Assembly (NCBI RefSeq): GCF_024355225.1
Contig: NZ_VCNH01000008.1
Span: 2,046,001 to 2,110,000, forward strand
Origin: Roseovarius sp. M141
GTDB taxonomy: Bacteria; Pseudomonadota; Alphaproteobacteria; Rhodobacterales; Rhodobacteraceae
DNA length: 64,000 bases
Direction of reading: 5' to 3'
Below, piece by piece: positions 56,116 to 64,000 of this stretch. The notes under the pieces are model-generated. The model was not told the DNA's origin and did not search any database. It was given only the letters and a program-made list of their open reading frames with translations. The position numbers and the translations under genes were made by a program. The first letter of the stretch is position 1. Each line of letters opens with the position of its first letter.

Positions 56116-56664
56116 TTAAATAGCCGATTTAGGGGGCAGGATGAAGCCATTGACCGGATACACCCCGCCAAAGGCATTTGGGTTTGACTCCAATCGAACA
56201 GCAGACCAGTCGCCGGCATTCGACACGTCAATCACGGTCATGCCCTGGCTGATCTGGTTGCGATGCCAGTTGGCATGATCGACCAGAACGCGGTTGGGGG
56301 CCAGGACTTCGGAGACGACAGCGACATGACCCATCGGCATCGATGACGTTGCGCGGAAAGACATGACCGCGCCGACAACAGGGCTTTTGGACTGATCAAA
56401 GGTGCCCGCCGCCTTGTTCCACCATGTGTTGGCGTTGCCGCGAATGTTTATACCGCTGACGTTGCGGGCGAAGGGCACGCACCAGACGCGCTTGCCCTTG
56501 GCGCGCAGGCTTGCTGCCTCGCGAAGGGCCATCGCCTCGCGCGCGGGGTCGATTTTGAATTGGTTGGTGGCATCTGACTGCTGGGACGCGCAGGCGCCGA
56601 GACTGATGGCGGCGACACAAAAAAGTGGCGCTATACGCCAAAAGCGGTTGGATCGGACGGTCAT
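56116..56664 (-). CDS. CHAP-domain lipoprotein, probable peptidoglycan amidase/peptidase
   Basis: 182 residues. Lipoprotein signal (LFCVAAISLGACASQQS, lipobox LGAC), then a CHAP domain with its candidate nucleophile Cys in GKRVWCVPFARNVSG and the His in SMPMGHVAVVSEVL; DHANWHRNQI follows. CHAP enzymes cut peptidoglycan amide or peptide bonds. A cell-wall role in the periplasm is inferred. The start is followed by insertion sequences about 155 bp away. Confidence 0.83.
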   Translation of the reverse strand: MTVRSNRFWRIAPLFCVAAISLGACASQQSDATNQFKIDPAREAMALREAASLRAKGKRVWCVPFARNVSGINIRGNANTWWNKAAGTFDQSKSPVVGAVMSFRATSSMPMGHVAVVSEVLAPNRVLVDHANWHRNQISQGMTVIDVSNAGDWSAVRLESNPNAFGGVYPVNGFILPPKSAI

Positions 56665-56820
56665 CGTTCCCTCGAGTTCGTTTCTGCCTGCGACGCTCTT
56701 CCGGCGCGCGCGTGTCTGTTTCCTACAAATTCCCGCCAGATCGAAGGCCTTAGATTCTGCGTGGCGAAAAACCGCCGAATTTTGGACGGATCGACGGTTA
56801 ATCGCGCATGTGAAATATTA

Positions 56821-57689
56821 GGGGCTGTTGACGTTCACCGTATCTGAATGATTGTTGCCGCAATCGAGATGAAGGCCTTGAAGCTCTGATCTGCCTTGCA
56901 GGAGCGCATGGCCATCCCTCTGTTTTCCTTCAGCTTGCCGAAGTAGTTTTCGATCAGATGCCGCCATTTGTAGGTTTCCTTGTCGAAGGTTGCGGGAAAT
57001 TTCCGATTGGATTTCGACGGTATGACCGGGATGATGTCGCGTTCCAGCAGGTCATTGCGCAACCAATCTGCATCGAAAGCCTTATCCGCCAGCAAGTGCC
57101 CGGCAGACAGATCACGGATCAACATACCAGTCTCGCGCAGATCGTGGGCCTGTCCCGCTGCCTGGCAGGCGATTGCCTTCAATCGCCGAGAAGGGGGAAA
57201 TCGACGAGATTGCCGAGTGCGTCTGTCAGAGCCAGTATCTTCGTCGTCATGCCGCCGCGAGAACGGCCGATGGCCTGGCAAAGAGTCCCCCTTTTGCGCC
57301 CTGACCCGAGCGATGGACCTTCACGATCGTTCCGTCAATCATTGCGTATTCCAGGTCGGCGTCTGAAGCTATAGCTTTGAAAACATGTAGTGGAAAGCGT
57401 CCGCTTTGACCCACCTGCGGAACCGCTTGAACACGCTGTTCCATTTGCCAAATTCGACCGGGAGCTCACGCCACTGCGCCCCGGTGCGCACGATCCACAG
57501 GACCGCTTCCACGAACAAGCGGGGATCACGCCCGGTTCGTCCCGGATCGGATAGCTTCCCAAGGCAATACGGTTCGATGATGGCCCATTGCGCATCGGTC
57601 AAAACTCTTCGGGTCAAGGCTGCTCTCCTCTGTTTGCAACCTTGAATCAGAAGTTAGGTGAATTGGGAATCCGGAACGTCAACAGCCTC
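56821..57689 (-). mobile_element. IS5-family (IS427-like) insertion sequence A, decayed
   Basis: Ends are a near-perfect inverted repeat (GGGCTGTTGACGTTC on the left, its inverse ending CAGCCTC on the right). TA is present on both outer edges (56819-56820 and 57690-57691), consistent with a two-base target duplication. Its transposase frame is broken several times, so it is not autonomous. The TA at 57690-57691 is also the left flank of element B. Confidence 0.8.
56835..57617 (-). pseudogene. IS5-family transposase of element A, several frameshifts
   Basis: Three frames carry successive parts of one transposase: TRRVLTDAQWAIIEPYCLGK in 57369-57617, DADLEYAMIDGTIVKVHRSG in 57247-57444, and HLLADKAFDADWLRNDLLER through YKWRHLIENYFGKLKENRGM in 56835-57281. 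The catalytic Asp residues (AMIDG and ADKAFDADW) and the Glu (HLIENYF) are still recognisable. The first shift, at a T-run after HYMF, could be the programmed frameshift of this group, but a second at the AKGG region and inserted bases near residue 150 look like decay. Confidence 0.8.
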
Positions 57690-58095
57690 TAGGGTCAGGG
57701 CTCGTTCTTGGTTCATAGCCAGAACATCACAGTGGCGGCGAGTGCTACGGCTGAGAGGAAGGCCTTTGGGCATCTGTCATAGCGTGTAGCGACCCTGCGC
57801 CAGTCCTTCAGCCGTCCGAACATGATCTCGATCCTGTAGCGGCGTTTGTCGTATGTGACGGGCTTGCCTCTGGACTTCCGGCCAGGGATGCAAGGCTTTA
57901 TTCCCTTTTCTATCAGGGCCTCGCGGAACCAGTTCGCGTCGTATCCCCGATCTCCCGGCAGCCAGTCGGCCGCGGGCAGGCCGTTCACCAAAGCCTTGGC
58001 CCCGGCGTAGATGGAGTGGTTGCCGCCCTCCCCGACGGCATCGCAATGTGCCAAGGTTGTGGTGTTCAAGGCCACACAACAGAGAGGACGGCGAG

Positions 58096-59044
58096 ATGAA
58101 CGATATGATGATCGGAGTCGATCTGGCAAAAAATGTTTTTCAGGTCCACGCAGCCCTGCGTTCGGGGGAGGTGCAGTTTCGCAAGAAACTTACGCGACAG
58201 CAGTTCCCCGCGTTCATGGCCCAGCAGGCCCCCTGCCTGATCATCTTCGAAGCCTGTGGTGGCGCGCACTATTGGGCGCGCGAAATGGAAGCGCTTGGGC
58301 ACGAGGTGAAGCTGATCGCGCCGCAATACGTGCGCCCGTTCGTGAAGCGCCAGAAGAATGACGCCGCCGATGCTGAGGCGATCGTCATCGCGGCCCGCCA
58401 GGCCGAGATGCGCTTCGTGGAGCCCAAGACAGTTGAGCAGCAGTCCCGCGCGGCGGTTTTCCGTGGCCGGGAGCGGCTAGTTCATCAGCGCACCGCGGAT
58501 GTGAACGCCTTGCGGGCTCTGCTGTATGAGCATGGCGACGTCTTTCCCGTAGGAATACGCTACCTTGATCGCATGACAGCGCTTGTGGACGATGATACTT
58601 CAGATTTGCCCGCGCTGATCCGGGAGGAGTGCCAGGACCTGCTGGCGCCGACTGCAGACCATGCCAGGCGTCGGCCCGCTGACGGCCATCGCGGTGGAAG
58701 CTTTCGGGCCCGACATGGCGCATTTTAAAACCGGGCGCAACTTTGCGGCTTGGTTGGGCCTTGTACCCAGGCAGCATTCCTCGGGCGGCAAGGAGCGCTT
58801 GGGGCGGATGACCAAAGCCGGTCAGGCCGACATCCGACGCCTTCTGGTCATGGGCGCAATGTCGCGACTGGGCTGGCTTGGGCGGCGCACTCTTGCGCAG
58901 GGCAACTGGCTGTCACGCATGTTAGCGCGCAAACCCACCATGCTGGTCGCAATCGCGCTGGCCAACAAGATGGCGCGGCAGATCTGGGCGATGTTAACAA
59001 AAAACGAGGATTACAAGGATCCGGCGCTGGCAGTCGCGGCATGA
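58096..59044 (+). pseudogene. IS1111-type transposase with internal deletion/frameshift
   Basis: The N-terminal RuvC-like (DEDD) domain is intact: Asp in MIGVDLAKNVFQVHA, Glu in IIFEACGGAHYWA and the Asp pair in KRQKNDAADAEAIV. The C-terminal domain with its catalytic Ser region is in another frame from about 58652: MPGVGPLTAIAVEAF, FAAWLGLVPRQHSSGGKERL. The helical linker usually found between is missing, replaced by a direct join after EECQDLLA, so an internal deletion of some tens of bases shifted the frame. ATG at 58096. Confidence 0.82.
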
Positions 59045-59298
59045 TGCGCATGTCGAACCGCTAGCGACGGTGCCAAGGGGGTGTGAGAAGACGACGACCT
59101 GAATGGGCAAAATGATCGAACAGATCCGGATTGAGAAAACCAGTTCAGCGATACGAGCTGAAAGCTCGAGGTGTAGATTTGGACCCAATCCGCTGATCAC
59201 CATCCCGGCCCGCGGCTAATGGAAGTGCCGCATCACGAGGCCTGACAGAAGTTCGCACTCGATCACGCGCAAGTAGGGTCAAAAAATTCTTGCATCAC
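59045..59298 (+). other. Right-end non-coding region of the IS1111-type element; candidate guide-RNA region
   Basis: About 254 bp lie between the transposase stop and the right inverted repeat, against only 67 bp on the left. In the IS110 family the longer non-coding end encodes the structured bridge/seek RNA that pairs with target and donor, and in IS1111-type elements that is the right end. No fold was computed, so this is by analogy only. Confidence 0.4.
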
Positions 59299-59931
59299 GG
59301 GCGGCAACCACAGAAGTCGCTGACCTGGCCTGCGGTCATGAAGAACTTGAGCGGCCGTCCAATCGTGTCGGTGACAGCATGCAGCTTCGTCCCTCTCGTC
59401 GATTGTTCCAATTGCCTGCCGGGCAACGGGTCACGCCGCCCTTCGTTCGCCCTATCAGACGTCCATGCCCCCTTTTTTTACCCGCAGGCTCGAGGCCGTG
59501 CGGTGTGCTTTGACCCTCTCGTGGTTTGTAGGCAAACCCCTGCCGGGCAGCGGATAGGTTGCATCAATCGAGATTGTCTTGTGGTCGGGTGCCTCGGCGG
59601 CCAGGCCCGTCATGATTCGCGCGAACACCCCATGTCGCTCCACCGTTTCCAGCGGTTGTAGAGGGTCTTGTGCGGACCATACTCCCGGGGAGCATCGCGC
59701 CAGAGCAACCCATTGCGATTCATGAAGATAATGCCACTCAGAACGCGCTGGTCACCGACACGCGGTACCCCATGGCCCTTCGGAAAATATGGCCGAAACC
59801 GCGCTATCTGATCTTCGCTCAGCCCGTAAAAATTGCTCATCAGCACCCCCCATCACTCCGGGAGCTTGAATCCTCAAGGCCCCGTAGCTTCAAGCCAATC
59901 AATGGGTCCAGAGCCTAGCATTAAATGCAAA

Positions 59932-59955
59932 AAGGCCCCGCCGAAGCGGGGCCTT
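59932..59955 (-). terminator. Intrinsic terminator of the methyl-THF methyltransferase operon
   Basis: Perfect 10-bp stem AAGGCCCCGC / GCGGGGCCTT with a stable TTCG loop on the minus strand, followed by a run of T (TTTTTGC) about 20 bp past the gene stop. A classical Rho-independent terminator. Confidence 0.93.
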
Positions 59956-59974
59956 GCGCGTTAGCTCATCGGGT

Positions 59975-61033
59975 TCAGCGGCGCTTGCGACCGCCGACAC
60001 GGCCCGCGCGACCACGGCCTTCTTCGCCCGCCTTGGGCGCTGCCTTGTTGAACTTGATCCACTCGCTGCCATGCGCGTCATTGTTGGTCAGGAAGTTGGC
60101 GGCGCGAATCGCCTCCATTTCGCTGCCCGATTTCGGCAGGGTGCTGCCGAGGCCGAAAAGCTGGCAGAACGTCTCGTCGTCCATGTCTTCTGGGATTTGC
60201 AGGCCAGTCGCGGCCACTTCGGCGCGTTTTTCCGCAATCTTGGCGGACGGGACGGGCAGGCCGACCGGGTTCATGATGGCAGACGTCATGCCGGCGCCCA
60301 TCGCCATGGGCAAAAACGCGTTGTTGATGCCGTGCCGGTTCGGCAGGCCAAAGCTGATGTTGGACGCGCCGCAGGTGGTGTTCACGCCCAGCTCGTCGCG
60401 TAGACGGCGCACGAGAGCAAAGACCTGTAAACCGGCCGTGCCCATCGCGCCGATCGGCATGACCAGCGGATCGACCACGATGTCATGTGCAGGGATGCCG
60501 AAATCGGCGGCGCGCTGGACGATCTTCTTTGCCACCTCGAAGCGCACGTCCGGATCCTCGGAAATCCCGGTATCGTCGTTGGAAATTGCGACGACCGGCA
60601 CATTGTATTTCTTGACCAGCGGCAGCACGAATTCCAGTCGCTCTTCTTCGCCCGTGACCGAATTCAGCAGGGGGCGCCCTTCGCAGGCTTTCAATCCGGC
60701 CTCAAGCGCGGCCGGGACCGAGCTGTCGATGCACAGCGGCAGATCGACAAGACCCTGAACCATCTCGATGATCTTGGTCATCAGGGGCGGCTCTGTCTCA
60801 TTCGGGTTGGGGTTCGAATTGTAAACGACGCCGGCGTTGATATCCAGCACGGTGGCACCCGCATTGGCCTGCGCGATGGCATCCTTCTGGACAGTCGAAA
60901 AATCGCCCGCCTCCAGCTCGGCCGCCAGTTTCTTGCGGCCGGTTGGGTTGATGCGCTCGCCGATGACGCAAAAGGGCTCGTCAAAGCCGATGACGGCGGT
61001 TCTTGTTTTGCTCTCGACGATGGTGCGGGTCAT
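59975..61033 (-). CDS. Methyltetrahydrofolate:corrinoid/pterin-binding methyltransferase
   Basis: 352 residues, pterin-binding TIM barrel. The folate-binding regions are visible: FCVIGERINPTGRKKLAAEL, AGATVLDINAGVVYNSNPNP and LCIDSSVPAALEAGLKACEG, with GRPLLNSVTGEEERLEF after. Such enzymes move methyl groups between corrinoid proteins and tetrahydrofolate, as in betaine or methylamine demethylation. The C-terminal tail is Gly/Arg-rich (EEGRGRAGRVGGRKRR). It is the last gene of a three-gene minus-strand operon with a reductase and a small protein. MtgA is the closest named type, but the substrate cannot be fixed here. Confidence 0.85.
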   Translation of the reverse strand: MTRTIVESKTRTAVIGFDEPFCVIGERINPTGRKKLAAELEAGDFSTVQKDAIAQANAGATVLDINAGVVYNSNPNPNETEPPLMTKIIEMVQGLVDLPLCIDSSVPAALEAGLKACEGRPLLNSVTGEEERLEFVLPLVKKYNVPVVAISNDDTGISEDPDVRFEVAKKIVQRAADFGIPAHDIVVDPLVMPIGAMGTAGLQVFALVRRLRDELGVNTTCGASNISFGLPNRHGINNAFLPMAMGAGMTSAIMNPVGLPVPSAKIAEKRAEVAATGLQIPEDMDDETFCQLFGLGSTLPKSGSEMEAIRAANFLTNNDAHGSEWIKFNKAAPKAGEEGRGRAGRVGGRKRR

Positions 61034-61054
61034 GTTTGTTCCTTGGTTCTATAT

Positions 61055-61984
61055 TTACTGGGCCGAGGCAGGGACGCCGGAGGCGCCTGCATTCTCGATT
61101 GCCCATGTCGTATTGGCCTTGATACCTCCGAGCGGAAAGAAATGCACGTTGGTGATATTAAAGTCCGGGTTTGCTGCCTTGTGCGCGGCCAGATCTGCAA
61201 TCACGTCGGTCGGCTCGTAGGGCAGCAGCAGCTTGGTCACGTCCATCGCGCGTTTTTGCAGGACTTTCAGCGACGGGCCGACACCGCAGGCGATAGCGAA
61301 CCTGATGAGGGTTTGCAATTTCGCCGGGCCGGCGACGCCGATATGGATGGGCAGGTCGATGCCGGCTGCCTTGAGGCTATCTGCCCACTCGATGATCGGC
61401 TTGGCCTCGAACGCGAATTGCGTGGCCAGCGCCATTTCAGCGTCGGACGTCTCGGAAAAGGCTTGCTTCCACTTCAGCGCGGCAGTCACATTTTCCATGC
61501 CGCCAGAGGGGTCGATGTCGCGGTTGCCTTCGGGATGGCCTGCGACATGCAGGCGTTTGAAGCCAGCCTTGCCGAATTCGCCCGATTCAAGCAGCTGCAT
61601 GGAGCTGTGAAAATCGCCATAGGGCTGCGCAACGCCACCCGCCAGCAACAGCGCCTGGTCGACGCCGGCCTCGCCGTGATAGCGTGCGATCCAATCGGCC
61701 AGCACGCTGCGGTCCTTGATGATGCGCGCCGGAAAATGCGGCATGATGTTGTAGCCCTGATCGGCCAGACGGCGCGCGGTGGCAACCATATCCTCGATGG
61801 GTGTACCTTCGATATGGGCGATGTAAACGCGTGTGCCTGCGGGTAGCAGGTCGCGGAAATCATCGATCTTTTCGGCGGTGCGTGGCATCACCTCGATCGA
61901 GTAATCCTTGAGGAGAGCCTCGACGGCGGCGGGCGATGCCGCGGGCGTGGTCTGCCGACGTTTCTTAAAGTTCAACAGGGCCAT
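61055..61984 (-). CDS. Methylenetetrahydrofolate reductase-family protein
   Basis: 309 residues, MetF-like TIM barrel. The start at 61984 has GGAGG upstream. Stretches such as YSIEVMPRTAEKIDDFRDLL, VYIAHIEGTPIEDMVATARR, VDQALLLAGGVAQPYGDFHS and HVAGHPEGNRDID follow the family pattern for the folate and flavin sites. It sits 21 bp upstream of the methyltransferase and probably interconverts methylene- and methyl-THF, linking demethylation to one-carbon oxidation or the serine cycle. The biosynthetic metF may be elsewhere. Confidence 0.85.
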   Translation of the reverse strand: MALLNFKKRRQTTPAASPAAVEALLKDYSIEVMPRTAEKIDDFRDLLPAGTRVYIAHIEGTPIEDMVATARRLADQGYNIMPHFPARIIKDRSVLADWIARYHGEAGVDQALLLAGGVAQPYGDFHSSMQLLESGEFGKAGFKRLHVAGHPEGNRDIDPSGGMENVTAALKWKQAFSETSDAEMALATQFAFEAKPIIEWADSLKAAGIDLPIHIGVAGPAKLQTLIRFAIACGVGPSLKVLQKRAMDVTKLLLPYEPTDVIADLAAHKAANPDFNITNVHFFPLGGIKANTTWAIENAGASGVPASAQ

Positions 61985-62010
61985 CAGAGCCTCCTTTATC
62001 CCGGTTGGGG

Positions 62011-62346
62011 TCATGCGTCGGCGGTCTTTTCGCCAGCGTCCATGCGATCAGAATTCCAGCCATCATTGGCGATCAGCGCCTTCAGGCGGTCGCGGTCGTA
62101 TTCGCCGTCAAGGCGGGCAGCCTCGGCGGCGACCACGTCTTCGGCCTCGCCGTCCAGAGGGTAGGGCGCCGCCTTGCGCCATTCGGACAGATAGGCGTCG
62201 GTTCCAGCGGCGCCGGTCTTCATCGCGGCGCGGTCAATGGCCTGCTCGAATTTCTCGGGCAGCTGTTTCTTTACGCCGCGCCGCCCTTTGCCCACGATGA
62301 CCTGAGCCGGAATGTCGCGCCAGTAAACGATTGTTACGTCGACCAT
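62011..62346 (-). CDS. Small conserved protein ('virulence factor' domain family)
   Basis: 111 residues, beginning VDVTIVYWRDIPAQVIVGKG. The family carries an old 'virulence factor' label without functional basis. It is acidic, with a repeated charged pattern (EAEDVVAAEAARLDGEYDRD), and lacks signal or membrane segments. It is the first gene of the methyl-THF operon, so a role as a partner of these enzymes is likely but unknown. The start at 62346 has GGGGGA upstream. Confidence 0.78.
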   Translation of the reverse strand: MVDVTIVYWRDIPAQVIVGKGRRGVKKQLPEKFEQAIDRAAMKTGAAGTDAYLSEWRKAAPYPLDGEAEDVVAAEAARLDGEYDRDRLKALIANDGWNSDRMDAGEKTADA

Positions 62347-62586
62347 GATGATTCCCCCTGATTTCGCCCTGTCTAAAGTACACGCCACCACGCGCAGCGC
62401 CCGTTTTCGACCCAACGCGCGTGCAGAGCGACGCAGGTTTGTCTAACGCAGCAGGGCAAGCCCGGCCAGCGTACGCATACCCCATAATTCTCATCATAGC
62501 TATGAGGCACAGGCGTCCCTGTGCAGCCTTGCGCGAACTCTGCGAAACCCATACGTTGGGGACAACTCGAAATGGAGGGCGTTCCA

Positions 62587-63705
62587 ATGACGCCCAAGCG
62601 TCCCGAAGGTGCGGGCGCAATCTCGAAACCGGTTGAGAGCCCCGCGCCGAAACCGCCCCGTCGCCCGCCGCTTTATGCGGCGCTCGATCTGGGTACGAAC
62701 AGTTGCCGGATGCTGATTGCCGAACCGCGTGGCAGTCAGTTTCGGGTCATAGACAGCTTCAGTAAATCGGTGCAGCTTGGCGCCGGTTTAGAAAAGAGCG
62801 GCCTGTTGTCACGCGCCTCAATCGGGCGCACGATTCAGGCGTTGCGCGTATGCCAGCAGAAGCTGAGCCGCCATCAGGTCGCCGGTATGCGCCTTGTTGC
62901 GACCGAGGCGTGCCGGCGCGCGACCAACGGCGCCGCCTTCATGGCGCGGGTCCGCAACGAGACGGGCCTGACGCTGGATGTGATCACACCGCTGGAAGAG
63001 GCGCAGCTGGCCGTGGTTAGCTGTGCGCCGTTGGTCAGCCCTGAAACGGATCAGTTGCTGGTGGTCGATATCGGTGGCGGGTCGACCGAACTGGTGTGGA
63101 TCGACCTCACCGATGTCGAACGATCCCAGCGCCGCCGCGCCATCATGCGGCTGCATGGTGGCTTCAATCAGGGTGATGGCGGCACGGGACCCTGCGCGCG
63201 CGTCGTCGACTGGATCAGCGTGCCCTTGGGCGTGGCCACCTTGCGCGACCAGTTTCGTGACGTCGAGGATGACGCGGCCCGGTTTGCGCTGATGAGCTGG
63301 TTTTTTGAGGAAAACCTGATGGAATTCGCCCCTTACAAGCGCGAACAGTCGCGCAAGGGGTTCCAGATCGTAGGCACCAGCGGCACCGTCACGACCGTCG
63401 CGGCCAGCCATCTGGGGCTTAAACGCTATGACCGCAACCGCGTCGACGGGCTGCGCATGACCTCGGACCAGATCGACACGGTGATCCGCAGCTATCTGGC
63501 GCTGGGGCCGGACGGGCGGCGGCTGGATCCGCGGATCGGGCTGGACCGGCATGCGCTGATCATGTCGGGGGTGGCGATCCTTCAGGCGCTTTTGCGCTGC
63601 TGGCCGACCGACCGATTGTCGGTTGCGGATCGCGGTCTTCGCGAGGGCATGCTATACGCCCAAATGGCCGCCGACGGCGTGCTGGCGAGCGAGGAGAGCG
63701 CATGA
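62587..63705 (+). CDS. ppx: Ppx/GppA-family phosphatase (exopolyphosphatase)
   Basis: 372 residues. ASKHA-type phosphatase removing terminal phosphate from polyphosphate or pppGpp. Nucleotide-binding motifs [18 protein letters not shown] and [18 protein letters not shown] are clear, with the catalytic Glu expected near [13 protein letters not shown] and the [15 protein letters not shown] loop after. The ATG at 62587 has GGAGG 8 bp before. The stop overlaps rlmE (ATGA), a common pairing in Rhodobacteraceae. Confidence 0.92.
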   Translation: MTPKRPEGAGAISKPVESPAPKPPRRPPLYAALDLGTNSCRMLIAEPRGSQFRVIDSFSKSVQLGAGLEKSGLLSRASIGRTIQALRVCQQKLSRHQVAGMRLVATEACRRATNGAAFMARVRNETGLTLDVITPLEEAQLAVVSCAPLVSPETDQLLVVDIGGGSTELVWIDLTDVERSQRRRAIMRLHGGFNQGDGGTGPCARVVDWISVPLGVATLRDQFRDVEDDAARFALMSWFFEENLMEFAPYKREQSRKGFQIVGTSGTVTTVAASHLGLKRYDRNRVDGLRMTSDQIDTVIRSYLALGPDGRRLDPRIGLDRHALIMSGVAILQALLRCWPTDRLSVADRGLREGMLYAQMAADGVLASEESA

Positions 63706-64000
63706 ACAAGGGACCGGACGGCAAGAATACATCGGGGCGCGGCCAACGCGACCTGACGGTCAAGGTGAAATCGGCCCGCGGGCGGACGGCGTCCTCGACG
63801 CGCTGGCTGCAACGGCAGCTGAATGACCCCTATGTCAAGCGCGCCCAGAACGAGGGATATCGTGGCCGTGCGGCATTCAAGATCATGGAAGTGGACGATA
63901 AATTCCGCTTTCTGGTGCCGGGTGCGCGCGTTCTGGATTTGGGTTGCGCCCCCGGCGGCTGGATCCAGGTGGCGGTGCCGCGCATCAACGCGCTGGGGGA
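63702..64000 (+). CDS. rlmE: 23S rRNA (uridine2552-2'-O) methyltransferase RlmE, 3'-partial
   Basis: 99 residues visible; the gene continues beyond the window. The basic N-terminus (TSSTR-like region [20 protein letters not shown]), the [17 protein letters not shown] segment and the SAM motif [11 protein letters not shown] are the FtsJ hallmarks. It modifies U2552 in the ribosomal A loop. Starts in the 4-bp overlap with the ppx stop. Confidence 0.94.
   Translation, partial: MNKGPDGKNTSGRGQRDLTVKVKSARGRTASSTRWLQRQLNDPYVKRAQNEGYRGRAAFKIMEVDDKFRFLVPGARVLDLGCAPGGWIQVAVPRINALG

Larger units (their letters stand above)
58009..59314 (+). mobile_element. IS110-family, IS1111-type insertion sequence nested in element B
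   Basis: Perfect 13-bp subterminal inverted repeats GTGGTTGCCGCCC (58016-58028) and GGGCGGCAACCAC (59299-59311), set 7 bp from the left end and 3 bp from the right end, the spacing typical of IS1111-type elements. Removing exactly 58009-59314 restores the host transposase reading AGQVSDYAGAK in frame, which fixes the boundaries to within about a base. There is no target duplication, as expected for the family. Confidence 0.85.
57713..59846 (-). pseudogene. IS5-family transposase of element B, disrupted
   Basis: The N-terminal part at 59610-59846 reads SNFYGLSEDQIARFRPYFPK and RVLSGIIFMNRNGLLWRDAP. A damaged stretch follows (GVFARIMTGLAAEAPDHKTI, then KAHRTASSLRVKKGG after an inserted block). 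GTKLHAVTDTIGRPLKFFMT precedes the insertion point. After the IS1111-type element the protein resumes as AGAKALVNGLPAADWLPGDR and ends RIEIMFGRLKDWRRVATRYD and onward. The usual RRNR residues before RIEIMFG are missing, a four-residue deletion. The transposase cannot be functional as it stands. Confidence 0.82.
57692..59915 (-). mobile_element. IS5-family insertion sequence B, split by an IS1111-type element
   Basis: Read inward, the two ends begin GGGTCAGGGCTC (left) and GGCTCTGGACCC (right) and match at about 12 of 20 positions, a weak inverted repeat. TA flanks it on both sides. The transposase N-terminus is on 59320-59846 and the C-terminus on 57713-58008, separated by 58009-59314. Removing the insert reconnects the two in frame. 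Confidence 0.72.

Noticed and set aside
56821..59917. A composite transposon carrying cargo genes
   Set aside because: All open frames in the island belong to the three insertion sequences or their shadows, and no cargo gene lies between them.
62347..62586. Possible cobalamin or SAM riboswitch upstream of the methyl-THF operon
   Set aside because: No recognisable riboswitch core sequence was seen on either strand of this 240-bp divergent interval.
1..64000. CRISPR array or cas genes
   Set aside because: No regularly spaced direct repeats and no Cas-like proteins were found.

Overview
The window looks like one stretch of a GC-rich alphaproteobacterial chromosome, most likely Rhodobacteraceae (roseobacter type). 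The reasons are the CckA kinase, the lptF-lptG-lptD-surA-pdxA-rsmA block, the phoR-pst-phoU-phoB block, GlnE, HolC, Bpt and a methylotroph-type serine-cycle cluster. Identifications rest on reading translated sequence and motifs; no database search was run.

Layout. 1-1.8 kb: end of cckA, with a frameshift at a poly-G tract. 2-7.4 kb: GlxA/AraC-type regulator divergent from a glycine-betaine-type ABC transporter whose fused double permease has a second poly-G frameshift. 7.4-8.5 kb: ECF sigma factor divergent from a small exported EF-hand protein. 8.6-12 kb: arginine/ornithine catabolism (arginase, CtlX-like hydrolase, ornithine cyclodeaminase) with a divergent Lrp regulator. 12-13.7 kb: DsbB, a YqaA-type membrane protein, tRNA-Leu(CAA) and an integrase remnant. 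13.7-21.8 kb: minus-strand envelope and housekeeping operon. 22-28.4 kb: pepA-holC, a retropepsin-like protease, MarC, an ABC-F ATPase, a small exported protein with a large palindrome upstream, ndk, a TfoX-C protein. 28.4-28.8 kb: a hairpin repeat and a 50-residue basic protein. 28.9-35.3 kb: serine-cycle genes sgaA, hprA, mclA, mtkA, mtkB and a divergent LuxR-type regulator lacking the receiver aspartate. 35.3-46 kb: lipoprotein, RACo-like corrinoid activator, bpt, RDD and DUF2852 proteins, glnE, rlmI, PIN and M48 proteins. 46.4-53.5 kb: phosphate sensing and uptake. 53.6-56.7 kb: Tex and a CHAP lipoprotein. 56.8-59.9 kb: insertion-sequence island in which an IS1111-type element sits inside an IS5-type element next to a second, decayed IS5-type element. 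59.9-62.3 kb: methyl-tetrahydrofolate methyltransferase, methylene-tetrahydrofolate reductase and a small companion. 62.6-64 kb: ppx and the start of rlmE.

How the genes fit together. Two themes recur. First, one-carbon and methylated-amine metabolism: betaine-type uptake, corrinoid activation, methyl-THF chemistry and a serine cycle for C1 assimilation. Two near-identical inverted repeats (CGGGTAG, 6 or 7 bp spacer, CTACCCG) lie about 100-110 bp upstream of sgaA and of mclA, and one of them also faces the LuxR-type gene, so they are good candidate operators for a local regulon. Second, nutrient status: PhoR-PstSCAB-PhoU-PhoB behind a clear Pho box, GlnE for glutamine synthetase control and Ppx for polyphosphate. 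The least explained items are the twin operators with their non-canonical regulator, the sigma/EF-hand pair, the 27.5 kb palindrome and the right-end non-coding part of the IS1111-type element.
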